A stretch of DNA of 11,416 nucleotides from positions 1 through 11,416 of the forward strand of contig JACRDJ010000018.1 of assembly GCA_016218635.1 (NCBI GenBank), read 5' to 3'. Positions 1 to 6,737 of this stretch are shown here, piece by piece (position 1 is the stretch's first letter; every line of letters starts with the position of its first letter). The notes under the pieces are model-generated. The model saw nothing but the letters and a program-made list of their open reading frames with translations. It made no database searches and was not told the origin of the DNA. The position numbers and the translations under genes are program-made. The DNA is from Candidatus Iainarchaeum sp. Its GTDB lineage: Archaea > Iainarchaeota > Iainarchaeia > Iainarchaeales > JAFGBZ01.

Positions 1-133
1 AATCCAGGAAGTCTTCCGGGACGAGCACGCCGTGGAATACAAAAACATCAGAACCAAACAAACCCAAAAGCTGGCCCGCGGAATGTTCACCCTCAAAAAA
101 GGCCGCGTGCTGCTGGCACAGAAAACGGGCTGA
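1..133 (+). CDS. 3' end of an unidentified protein-coding gene
   Basis: The frame starting at base 2 is open through 43 codons to TGA at 131-133, and the gene continues beyond the left edge. The visible peptide is basic and hydrophilic, ending in RGMFTLKKGRVLLAQKTG. Its codons favour C or G at third positions, as in the neighbouring core genes, which supports it as real coding sequence rather than a chance frame. I do not recognise the family: there is no cysteine cluster, nucleotide-binding motif or membrane segment in the visible part. It converges on lonB with about 250 bases between the stop codons. The identification as coding is moderately sure; no function is assigned. Confidence 0.55.
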   Translation, partial: IQEVFRDEHAVEYKNIRTKQTQKLARGMFTLKKGRVLLAQKTG

Positions 134-324
134 AGCAACCAAACGATTTCAGGCGCTGCAAAAGGAGCATAAAAAATAGTTTACTTTACTTCCTCCTCCA
201 CCCGTATTTACAGTGGTTTCTTTTCCGCAGGAGCGACAAATTCGGACATATTTCATTCTCGCACCTCAAATAACACCCTCATCCGGACTTTAAAAATATT
301 TGGGCTAAAAACACGCACAAAACT
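134..324. other. Convergent intergenic region without a recognised gene
   Basis: This region lies between the stop of the left-edge gene and the lonB terminator. It is AT-rich compared with the flanking genes and contains pyrimidine-rich stretches (around 180-235) that could help terminate the + strand transcript. A TATA-like TTTAAAAATATTT lies at about 289-301 and a small hairpin ACGCA/TGCGT at 313-328. No open frame with convincing coding character and no tRNA-like cloverleaf was seen. A small RNA cannot be excluded. Confidence 0.4.
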
Positions 325-384
325 GCGTTGTAAAAATATATAAAAAAACGAAAAACAGGATTTTACTAAATTAACAAAAATCCG
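325..384 (-). terminator. Hairpin and U-tract terminator of lonB
   Basis: Read on the minus strand, the lonB stop TGA (387-385) is followed immediately by an inverted repeat GGATTTT/AAAATCC (383-377 with 364-358, loop of about 12). After it comes a long T-rich run (357 down to about 332) with TTTTT and TTTTTTT blocks. Archaeal RNA polymerase terminates at U-tracts with or without a hairpin, so this is a good terminator candidate for lonB. Confidence 0.6.
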
Positions 385-2310
385 TCATGCCGGAAGCGGT
401 TTAATGGAAAGTTCTTCCTTGATTTTGCGGGAAACGCTCACGTCCACCATGCGCTTGAGTGCGGAAAGAATCCGGCGCGAGGCCGTTGACTTCTCGAATG
501 CGTGCTCCAGCACGTCAGTGAGCGTGTGAACGGGAATCACCCTGATTCTGGAAGCCGTTTCCGGGGAAAGCACGATGTCCTTGACATTCGCATACGGAAC
601 GATCACTTCCTTGAACCCGGCCTTAATGGCTGCCGAAACCTTGGCGGTCACCCCGCCCACGGGCAATACTTCCCCGCGAACGGACAACGAACCCGTCATT
701 GCCAGCGACTGCTTGATCGGAATGGCTTCCAGGGCACTGATGACCGCACTCACCACGGAAATCGAGGCACTGTCCCCTTCCACGCCCGAATAAGACTGCA
801 GAAACTGCACGTGAATGTCGTGACGCGAAATGTCTTTTCCGGACAAGCGCTTGATGATGACGGAAACGTTCTGAACCGCTTCCCGCGCAATCTCTCCCAG
901 CTTTCCGGTGGCAATGATTTTTCCTTCCTCACTGGACTGGGCGGGCGAAATTTCGGCCTCAATGGGCATAATCATTCCCGCATCCCCTTCACCGGAAACC
1001 GCCAGACCGTTCACGCGGCCCACGGCACTGCCTTCCGTGAGATAAACCAGGTAATCCTTCTTCTCACTGATCATAAGATCCACCATCTGCTGTTCGAGCG
1101 TGCGCGAAGTCCGCTTGGCTTCCAGGACATCCTCAGGAACCACCAGCCGGTGACCCCGCTCGCGGGCAATGTCTCCGGCAGCCCGAACCAGGCCACCCAA
1201 ATCCCGCAGACGCAGGGTGAGCTTGTTCTTCTTGCCGGCCCGGCGGCGGGCCTCAAAAATGATTTCCTCCATCGACTCCCGCGAGAAATGAGGAATCTTC
1301 CCGTCCTTCTTCACTTCCTGGGCCACAAACTGGGAAATCCGGAAACGATTCTCCACGGAATCCTCCATGTCCAGGTTCAAATACACTTCATACCCGTACC
1401 CGCGGATGCGGCTACGGAGTGCCGGGTGCACGCGCTCCAGGTCCCCGTAATTGCCGGCCGCCACCAGCACAAAATCACAGGGCACCGGCTCCGTGCGCGT
1501 CATGGCCCCCGAACTCATCTCACTCTGGCCCGTAATGGAATACTTTTTCTCCTGCATGGCCGTCAGCAGTTCCTGCTGGGACTTGGCTGAAAGCGTGGCA
1601 ATCTCATCCAAAAAAAGCACGCCCCCGTTCGCCCGGTGAATCATTCCAGGCTCCACCCGCAAATGCGCTGGAGTGCCCAGTCCCCCGGACTGCAAGGGGT
1701 CGTGCCGAATATCCCCCAAGAGCGAACCCGCCCGGGCCCCCGTGGCCTCCAAAAAAGGCGCACTACGGCGCTCGGAATTATCCACCAGGAGCTTGGGAAC
1801 CGGGCCCCCGCTGCGCACGCGCATCTGCCAGCCCAGCGTTGAACCGATAAACAAAAACCCGCCCAGAATCAGGGTGGCCGCATACACCACATCCGGAACC
1901 CACCCCAGCTTCCATAATGCAAAGGACAAAATAAACCAGCCCAAGGACAACAGCAGGGAAAGATTACGCGCATTATCTTCCTGGGACTTAAAATCCAGCT
2001 TGGAGTTCTCCAGGATTTTCTTCCCCTCCCCTGCGGCCACGGCCACAATCTTGGGGTTATTGGGATCCGCCTCATTGGGATACACCAGCAAATCCTCCAA
2101 TCGGGAAAAAGGCAGAACCTCCGCCATGGCCGCCGCCAGCATGGACTTACCCACACCCGGCGGACCGATTAAGAGCACATTACGCTTCTGGGAAGCGGCC
2201 TTACGGATAATTTCAATCGCGGAATCCTGCCCAATCACCTGAGAGAGAAGCTCGCGGGGAACGGACACATCCCGCGTGGAAGCATAAGAGGGAACCGGCA
2301 CTTCATCCAT
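385..2310 (-). CDS. lonB: Membrane-anchored archaeal Lon protease (LonB)
   Basis: ATP-dependent serine protease that degrades unfolded and regulatory proteins at the inner face of the archaeal cell membrane. From the ATG at 2310 it has 641 residues, normal for archaeal LonB. Visible in order: Walker A GPPGVGKS (about 49-56); two adjacent membrane segments inserted in the AAA+ domain (about 117-134 and 139-161), the hallmark of LonB; Walker [10 protein letters not shown] (229-237); sensor AAGN and an arginine-finger region RSRIRG (about 299-304); and a C-terminal S16 protease domain with catalytic Ser in VEGDSAS (about 514) and Lys in [10 protein letters not shown] (about 557). An in-frame TTG at 2364 would add 18 residues, but those codons cross the shared promoter, so the ATG at 2310 is preferred. 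GAGG lies about 11 bases upstream. The gene stands alone and diverges from rnz. Confidence 0.95.
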   Translation of the reverse strand: MDEVPVPSYASTRDVSVPRELLSQVIGQDSAIEIIRKAASQKRNVLLIGPPGVGKSMLAAAMAEVLPFSRLEDLLVYPNEADPNNPKIVAVAAGEGKKILENSKLDFKSQEDNARNLSLLLSLGWFILSFALWKLGWVPDVVYAATLILGGFLFIGSTLGWQMRVRSGGPVPKLLVDNSERRSAPFLEATGARAGSLLGDIRHDPLQSGGLGTPAHLRVEPGMIHRANGGVLFLDEIATLSAKSQQELLTAMQEKKYSITGQSEMSSGAMTRTEPVPCDFVLVAAGNYGDLERVHPALRSRIRGYGYEVYLNLDMEDSVENRFRISQFVAQEVKKDGKIPHFSRESMEEIIFEARRRAGKKNKLTLRLRDLGGLVRAAGDIARERGHRLVVPEDVLEAKRTSRTLEQQMVDLMISEKKDYLVYLTEGSAVGRVNGLAVSGEGDAGMIMPIEAEISPAQSSEEGKIIATGKLGEIAREAVQNVSVIIKRLSGKDISRHDIHVQFLQSYSGVEGDSASISVVSAVISALEAIPIKQSLAMTGSLSVRGEVLPVGGVTAKVSAAIKAGFKEVIVPYANVKDIVLSPETASRIRVIPVHTLTDVLEHAFEKSTASRRILSALKRMVDVSVSRKIKEELSIKPLPA

Positions 2311-2325
2311 ATATGCATCATCCTC

Positions 2326-2343
2326 AAATAATATTATTAAATG
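2326..2343. promoter_or_regulatory. Shared bidirectional TATA region for lonB and rnz
   Basis: Only 53 bases separate the lonB and rnz start codons. They contain one AT-rich box with a perfect 12-bp palindrome AATAATATTATT at 2327-2338. Its centre is about 31 bases upstream of the rnz ATG. On the minus strand TTTAATAA (2343-2336) lies about 29 bases upstream of the lonB ATG. Archaeal TATA boxes sit about 25 bases before the transcription start, so both messages should be leaderless or carry only a few leader bases. That the same bases serve both directions is inference. Confidence 0.6.
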
Positions 2344-2363
2344 AACTCGGTCAATGTTGTGCA

Positions 2364-3275
2364 ATGGAACTCACATTCCTGGGCACCAGCGGGTCCGCCC
2401 CCACCAAGGACCGCGGACTCACCAGCGTAGCCCTTCACGTGGAAGGAAACACCCTGCTCTTTGACTGCCCGGAAGGATGCCAGCGGCAAATGATGCAGTT
2501 TGGGGTTTCATTCATGAAAGTCAGCCACATCCTCATCAGTCACTTTCACTCCGACCACTTCCTGGGCATTCCCGGGCTCCTGGCCACCATGACCCTCAAC
2601 GGACGCACCACCCCGCTTGCGTTCATCGGCCCCCCCGGACTCCAAAGCAAAGTAAACTACCTCCTTAAAACCGCCGGACTCAAACCCTCCTTTGAATTAA
2701 GCTTCACCGAACTCGAAAAAGGAACCGCCCTCAAAAACCCCCAATACACGCTGAAGGCATTTCCATTAAACCACGAAATCACCTGCCTCGGATACTGCTT
2801 TCAGGAAACCGACAAAGCCGGAGAATTCATGCGCGCCCAGGCCGAAAAACTCGGAATTCCCCCCGGTCCCCTCTACGCCAAACTGGCCGCCGGACAAAAA
2901 ATAAAACTCAACGGAAAAACATTCTCCCCCAATCAGGTCATGGACTACTCCAAGGGCAGAAAGGGAAGAAAAATCTCCGTAATATTCGACACCGCGCCCA
3001 GCAAAAAATACTGGAAGGAAATCCGGGAATCCGACATCCTCATCCACGAATCCACATTCCTCTCCGCCCAGGCCGAACGCGCCCAGGAAACCCTTCACTG
3101 CACCGCCCGCGATGCCGCCACCGCGGCCCGCGAAAGCCGCTGCAAAAAACTCTTCCTCATTCACTTAAGCCCCCGCATCCAGGACTCCAACGAATCACTC
3201 CAGGAAGCCCGCAGTGAATTTCCTTCCGCGCAACTCGCCCAGGAAGGCCAGCACGTGAACGTGGACAGGAACTAA
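2364..3275 (+). CDS. rnz: Ribonuclease Z, tRNA 3' processing endonuclease
   Basis: Metallo-beta-lactamase-fold endonuclease that cuts tRNA precursors after the discriminator base to make the 3' end. The 303-residue length fits the short RNase Z form. It begins with [10 protein letters not shown], typical of the family. Zinc ligands are visible: H60-x-H62-x-D64-H65 in [13 protein letters not shown]137 in LNHE, D209 in IFDT, and H267 in LIHLSPR. The conserved HES (228-230) and LHCTARDAA (H245) segments near the C-terminus are also present. A longer in-frame start at 2313 lies in the promoter and adds residues foreign to the family, so the ATG at 2364 is chosen. It is the first gene of a compact cluster, and the next start follows its stop after 2 bases. 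Confidence 0.93.
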   Translation: MELTFLGTSGSAPTKDRGLTSVALHVEGNTLLFDCPEGCQRQMMQFGVSFMKVSHILISHFHSDHFLGIPGLLATMTLNGRTTPLAFIGPPGLQSKVNYLLKTAGLKPSFELSFTELEKGTALKNPQYTLKAFPLNHEITCLGYCFQETDKAGEFMRAQAEKLGIPPGPLYAKLAAGQKIKLNGKTFSPNQVMDYSKGRKGRKISVIFDTAPSKKYWKEIRESDILIHESTFLSAQAERAQETLHCTARDAATAARESRCKKLFLIHLSPRIQDSNESLQEARSEFPSAQLAQEGQHVNVDRN

Positions 3276-3277
3276 CC

Positions 3278-3970
3278 ATGGATGCCCTCATCCTCGCGGC
3301 AGGCAAAGGAACCCGCCTCGCACCCCTCACCAACACCACCCCCAAACCCATGCTCCGCATTCACGGAAAACCCATTCTGGAACACATTCTCACCCGGCTC
3401 CAGCAAGCCGGCATCACCCGCACCGTGATCGTAGTCGGATACCGCAAAGAACAAATCACCCGATCTTTCGGAAAAAAATGGAACGGAATGAAAATAGAGT
3501 ATATCACTCAGGCCGTTCCCCGCGGAACCGCTCACGCCACCCTGTGCGCACAAAAAAAAATGAAGGGAAAATTCCTGGCCCTCAACGGAGACCTCATTCC
3601 GCCCACCGCACTCCTCAAACGCCTCCTTAAAACCAATCCCACCACTCTGGCGGCCCGCACGAGCAAGACCCCCCAGCACTTCGGCGTACTGGAAGTACAA
3701 GGAAAGAATGTGAAACGCATCATCGAGAAACCGGCACCCAGCGAGTGCCCATCGAATCTCATCAATGCCGGAATCTACCTGTTCAATTCGGAAATCTTTA
3801 AAGCGATCCCGAAAATAAAGCCAAGCGCCCGCGGAGAACTTGAACTCCCGGACGCCATCAACGAACTCATCCGGAACGGAAAAAACGTGCAGTTCCTGCG
3901 AACGGATGCGGAAATAATGGATATCGGGAACCTCAAAGACCTAAAGAAAGCGGAAAAGGCGATGATGTGA
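3278..3970 (+). CDS. Sugar-phosphate nucleotidyltransferase, GlmU-type pyrophosphorylase domain
   Basis: Predicted to join a sugar-1-phosphate with a nucleoside triphosphate, giving a nucleotide sugar and pyrophosphate, in the cytoplasm for glycan or cell-surface synthesis. The 230 residues form one complete nucleotidyltransferase domain: the signature LAAGKGTRLAPLTNTTPKP (6-24), PRGTAHA (81-87), metal-binding NGD (D105), IIEKP (148-152), NAGIY (163-167), ELELPDAI (187-194) and MDIGNLKDL (214-222). The GTAHA element resembles UTP-using GlmU-like enzymes, so UDP-GlcNAc or UDP-glucose is a likely product, but the substrate is not decided by sequence. No left-handed beta-helix acetyltransferase domain follows, unlike full GlmU. 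It starts 2 bases after the rnz stop and its TGA overlaps the next gene's GTG, which suggests co-transcription and coupled translation. Confidence 0.87.
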   Translation: MDALILAAGKGTRLAPLTNTTPKPMLRIHGKPILEHILTRLQQAGITRTVIVVGYRKEQITRSFGKKWNGMKIEYITQAVPRGTAHATLCAQKKMKGKFLALNGDLIPPTALLKRLLKTNPTTLAARTSKTPQHFGVLEVQGKNVKRIIEKPAPSECPSNLINAGIYLFNSEIFKAIPKIKPSARGELELPDAINELIRNGKNVQFLRTDAEIMDIGNLKDLKKAEKAMM

Positions 3971-4598
3971 CGGTTCACCCCAATAAGCCGATCATTTACG
4001 GGATTACCATGATGCCAAGCATGTCAGAAAAGAGATGGACCGGTTCAAGGAAAGCATCCGCGGGAAAAAAATACTGTTCATTGAAGGAGACCGGGAAATG
4101 GTCGATGGAATCATTAAGACAGGAAAATTTTCCCGTAATCCTTCTGTTCGTGCATACCAAAAGCTCATTTTAGAGGCCCATACCCCAGGTTTGAATGTAA
4201 AGTCATTGGATACCGTTGAGGCCAACAGAATTATTGACCCCTTTTCTGCGCTGAAACACCCCAATCCGCTCATGCGGGAACTTCTGCTAAAGACAAACTA
4301 TTACGTATATCACATGTATAATCAAAGAGAGAAACGCTGGCTTCGCCTACTGGAAGGAACCAACAAAGATGCAATTGTCGTGATGCACCCCGAACACGCC
4401 GAAAGCATTGCGGAAAAGCTGAAGATTCCTAAGGATAATTACATTCGGGAACCAAGACCCAGATACCCGGATCCGTTCCTACCCGGCATGATGCGGGAAC
4501 GAAGAATGCAGGCAAACGCATTCGCTGAAAAAGCGAACCGGGAACGGATTGAACGCGCCCGACAACGGGCGAGAATGAGAATGGGCAAAGTTAAATAG
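3967..4598 (+). pseudogene. Frameshifted gene, possible TraB/TIKI-like superfamily protein
   Basis: A GTG at 3967 overlaps the previous stop (GTGA) and opens VTVHPNKPIIYGIT. That frame then loses family-like sense, while the frame one base back continues smoothly from CAT at 4008 with HDAKHVRKEMDRFKES and runs to TAA at 4596-4598. Joined, this gives about 210 residues with IIYGITHDAKH followed by ILFIEGDR. This resembles the GTxH and acidic-plus-Arg elements near the N-terminus of TraB/TIKI/EreA-like proteins, and a late VVMHPEHAESI segment recalls their second His motif. The C-terminus (about 165-210) is highly basic, with many Arg. One missing C in the ACCAT run at 4006-4010 explains the break, as a true mutation or a sequence error. 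If it is not a frameshift, a 187-residue protein could start at the ATG at 4035. Codon use is less C-rich than in the neighbours. The family assignment is tentative. Confidence 0.5.
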
Positions 4599-4608
4599 AA
4601 ACGGTCCG

Positions 4609-5310
4609 CTAAAAATTAAAGCTTTGCCCGGGTTTGAGCACCATGGGATTCGTTTTGATGTTGCTTTTCTCAATGCGGGCCGCGAAATCCTGCGGGTCCG
4701 CGCGGATGGACTCAAACGTATTGTAATGCATGGGCACCGCCACGTCCGGTTTCATGGTTTTCGTGGCCTTCACGGCATCAATGACGTCCATGGTGGACCA
4801 GCCCCCGATCGGAAACAATGCCACCGAAGGCGCCACCGGCAAAAACTTATCCAGAAGCGAAGTGTCCCCCGGATGGAATACGGAAACCCCGTCTTTTCCC
4901 ACCACATAACCCAAGGGGTAAAAGGAACTCGGGTGATGAACGGCCACCGTGGAAATGTCCAGCCCCCGCAGGGAGAATTTCTGCCCCGCCTGCACGGGCT
5001 TAAGGCAGTTGGCGGGCAGGTTCAGGGTGGAAAGCAGGGAGTGATGGCCCACCACCATGGTGTTGCCTTCCTTAGCCAGGGTTTCAATCGCCTGCTTGTC
5101 AAAATGATCAAAGTGCTCGTGCGTAACCAGGATAATGTCCGGACGGCCAACCCCTTCCTCATCCGTGTGCGGCTTCACCAGGGGCACATGACGGGGAGAA
5201 GAATCATAATTGTGAATGAACGGATCCACCACCACGCTGGTCTTTCCGAAACCCAAGCGGAAGAACGAATGCCCAAACGACTTGATTTTCAGGGATGAAG
5301 CGCCGACCAC
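4609..5310 (-). CDS. UPF0173-type metallo-beta-lactamase-fold hydrolase
   Basis: Predicted soluble metal-dependent hydrolase of the beta-lactamase fold; the substrate of UPF0173 proteins is unknown. From a GTG at 5310 it has 233 residues, close to the usual length of about 225. The N-terminus LKIKSFGHSFFRL matches the family's opening, followed by VVDPF (28-32), the metal motif THEHFDH (63-69), VAVHHPSSF (123-130), FHPGDT with the bridging Asp (D149) and VPMHYNTF (H195). An in-frame ATG at 5361 would add 17 residues absent from relatives and crosses a TATA-like TTTTAAAT (5339-5332). That box lies about 26 bases from the GTG, so a leaderless GTG start is preferred. It converges on the frameshifted gene with 10 bases between stops. 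Confidence 0.82.
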   Translation of the reverse strand: MVGASSLKIKSFGHSFFRLGFGKTSVVVDPFIHNYDSSPRHVPLVKPHTDEEGVGRPDIILVTHEHFDHFDKQAIETLAKEGNTMVVGHHSLLSTLNLPANCLKPVQAGQKFSLRGLDISTVAVHHPSSFYPLGYVVGKDGVSVFHPGDTSLLDKFLPVAPSVALFPIGGWSTMDVIDAVKATKTMKPDVAVPMHYNTFESIRADPQDFAARIEKSNIKTNPMVLKPGQSFNF

Positions 5311-5331
5311 ATAAAAGTAAATGATGGACAC

Positions 5332-5339
5332 ATTTAAAA
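5332..5339 (-). promoter_or_regulatory. TATA-like box for the UPF0173 hydrolase gene
   Basis: On the minus strand TTTTAAAT is centred about 26 bases upstream of the GTG at 5310. That is the expected distance from an archaeal TATA box to the transcription start, and it implies a leaderless message. It supports the shorter start of this gene. Confidence 0.45.
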
Positions 5340-5442
5340 CCGGTGCAGGTCCGTTTTTCACGAATCAAATAACACCGAAGCATTCAGACGCCTTCAAAAA
5401 AAACAAATCCGGCCAAAAACATGAAATATTCGCCGGTCAGGC

Positions 5443-5453
5443 ATATCTTTTTA
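5443..5453 (+). promoter_or_regulatory. TATA-like box for the secreted membrane-anchored protein
   Basis: ATATCTTTTTA is centred about 28 bases upstream of the ATG at 5477. No convincing Shine-Dalgarno sequence precedes that ATG, which suggests a nearly leaderless transcript. The rest of the divergent gap (5311-5442) shows no other clear signal. Confidence 0.35.
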
Positions 5454-5476
5454 GCACCAAACGCCCTTTTCTGCAT

Positions 5477-6295
5477 ATGAAAATGCGCTCCCTGCTCGTG
5501 CTGCTGGGCCTCCTGCTGGCCGGCATCAGCACAGAAGCCGCCCAGCCCGTCAGCTTTCATGACGTGGAAATCACTTTTTCCAAGGAAGGAACCGCCACCG
5601 TCCTGGAAAAATACACCCTTTCATTTTCCAGCATCCTCGACGAACAGGCGTTCCAGAAAAAAGCCAGGGAAAATGCCAGTCTGGGCGCCTGGCGCAGCGA
5701 TTATCCTTTCATTTACCCCCACTTTGCACCCGCCAACAGCACCCCTCAATACGCCATCTACTACGATGAAACCCAGCAGGTTCTTTCCCTTTCCTATGAA
5801 GTCACCGACCCACTGGCCAAAACAACCCAGGAATCCGCCCGCAGCACGGACTGGGAAATCCGCGAAACCGTTTTCGAAAACTACATTTCCGCGGCCCGCA
5901 TCATCATTCCCAAAACCACCCGGATCACATTCATTCTCCCTCTTTCGGCGGAAATCAAACCCGAACAAAACCAGGACCTTGAAGCACTCATCAGCCAGGG
6001 AAAAGCGCAGGCGCAACAGAACCGCATCCAGCTGAATGGACCCATCACCACCAATGCCCTCCGCATCACCTATCAGACCCCCAAACAAATCCTGCCCCAA
6101 TTCAATTCAGGCATTCTGGCACCCTTCCTGGAAAACCCGCTTCTGCTTCTTGCACTGGCCGTCACCCTAGTGCTTGCCGGCGGGTTTGCATACCAAAAAC
6201 GAAAAACCATTACCCAGGGCATCGAGGACTACATCGTGGCCCACTCGGAAATCGAAAAAAAAGAAAGCGGCGAAATTGAACTGGAACTGGACTGA
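5477..6295 (+). CDS. Secreted, C-terminally membrane-anchored protein of unknown function
   Basis: A 272-residue protein with a clear signal peptide (MKMRSLLVLLGLLLAGISTEA, residues 1-21). Next comes a beta-rich exported domain of about 195 residues without cysteines, starting VSFHDVEITF, then one membrane helix (about 219-239, LLLLALAVTLVLAGGF). A positively charged KRK stop and a mostly acidic cytoplasmic tail of about 30 residues (EIEKKESGEIELELD) follow. This predicts an extracytoplasmic N-terminal domain and a cytoplasmic tail. The start is set by the signal peptide; an upstream in-frame ATG at 5321 would place about 52 non-conserved residues before it. Archaeal proteins of similar layout sometimes carry a cytoplasmic helix-turn-helix, but here the tail is too short. 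I do not recognise the family. Its stop lies 3 bases from that of the convergent PIN gene. Confidence 0.8.
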   Translation: MKMRSLLVLLGLLLAGISTEAAQPVSFHDVEITFSKEGTATVLEKYTLSFSSILDEQAFQKKARENASLGAWRSDYPFIYPHFAPANSTPQYAIYYDETQQVLSLSYEVTDPLAKTTQESARSTDWEIRETVFENYISAARIIIPKTTRITFILPLSAEIKPEQNQDLEALISQGKAQAQQNRIQLNGPITTNALRITYQTPKQILPQFNSGILAPFLENPLLLLALAVTLVLAGGFAYQKRKTITQGIEDYIVAHSEIEKKESGEIELELD

Positions 6296-6298
6296 AAA

Positions 6299-6679
6299 CT
6301 ACTTCCGCACGCGTTTAATTCCTTCCCTTAGCACGGGCTCAAAAGCAATGCCCCTGCTTTTCAGGAAATTCAGCAGGGAATAATCATCCGAATACACTAC
6401 CGATTCCTCTCCGGCGTTCTTTAAATCCAGGGCCAGGGCCGCCAGCTCCCGGTCGGGTTTGGAAAGCCTCCGGCTTAAAGAATCCGCATTCACGCGGGCC
6501 AGCGAATCCGAAGAAGGCTCCAGGAGTTTTAAGGCCCCCAAGCGGATGGCATTGTCCACCAGCATGCGACTACGCGAATCCCGGAACTCGCGGTCTATTC
6601 CGGCAGTCGTCACATAAGCCATGCCGGGCTCAAAACCCGGACCATTCAGCAAAAAAGCCGCATCAATCAAATACCGCAA
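6299..6679 (-). CDS. PIN-domain ribonuclease, Nob1-like without zinc ribbon
   Basis: A 126-residue PIN protein. Nob1 cuts the 3' end of 16S/18S rRNA precursors. Seen here: MRYLIDAAFLL with D6, VTTAGIDREFRDS with E31 in the Nob1-like position, SKPDRELAALALDL with D76, and VVYSDDYSLLNFLKSRGI with D98/D99. These are the four acidic positions expected of a metal-dependent PIN nuclease. Nob1 normally continues into a CxxC zinc ribbon, but this protein ends at REGIKRVRK with no cysteines. It may be a minimal Nob1 or a VapC9-type PIN protein without a partner antitoxin. The start is TTG at 6679: the conserved strand begins at residue 2, and upstream codons lead into the shared promoter. Its 3' end abuts the convergent membrane-protein gene. 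Confidence 0.7.
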   Translation of the reverse strand: MRYLIDAAFLLNGPGFEPGMAYVTTAGIDREFRDSRSRMLVDNAIRLGALKLLEPSSDSLARVNADSLSRRLSKPDRELAALALDLKNAGEESVVYSDDYSLLNFLKSRGIAFEPVLREGIKRVRK

Positions 6680-6705
6680 AGCAAACGCCCTTAAAAACTA
6701 TGGAA

Positions 6706-6722
6706 CCATTATAATAAAAAAA
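6706..6722. promoter_or_regulatory. Shared TATA region for the PIN gene and pheST
   Basis: The 58 bases between the TTG start at 6679 and the pheS ATG at 6738 carry an AT block, ATTATAATAAAAAAAT, at about 6708-6722. On the + strand TTATAATA (6709-6716) is centred about 25 bases before the pheS ATG, implying leaderless pheS mRNA. On the - strand TTTATTATAA is centred about 35 bases before the PIN start. An AGGA at about 6728-6731 could instead act as a weak ribosome-binding site for pheS. Confidence 0.5.
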
Positions 6723-6737
6723 TCAGCAGGAAAGACC

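Noticed and set aside
313..328. Small hairpin ACGCA/TGCGT between the left-edge gene and lonB
   Set aside because: Only 5 bp and without a following U-tract on the + strand; too weak to call a terminator or RNA gene.
502..1590. A 362-codon + strand open frame opposite lonB
   Set aside because: It lies wholly antisense to a clear LonB with all catalytic motifs. Its His-, Arg- and Gly-rich product is typical of shadow frames produced by C-rich third positions.
1673..2242. A second long + strand frame opposite the lonB N-terminal half
   Set aside because: Antisense shadow of the AAA+ and membrane segments; it has no start context and no recognisable domain.
4624..5298. A 224-codon + strand frame opposite the UPF0173 hydrolase
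   Set aside because: The minus-strand gene carries the complete metal-binding motifs; the antisense product is His/Arg-rich and family-less.
5321..5476. Longer start for the secreted protein at 5321
   Set aside because: It would bury the signal peptide about 52 residues inside the protein and overlap the promoter and 5' end of the divergent hydrolase gene.
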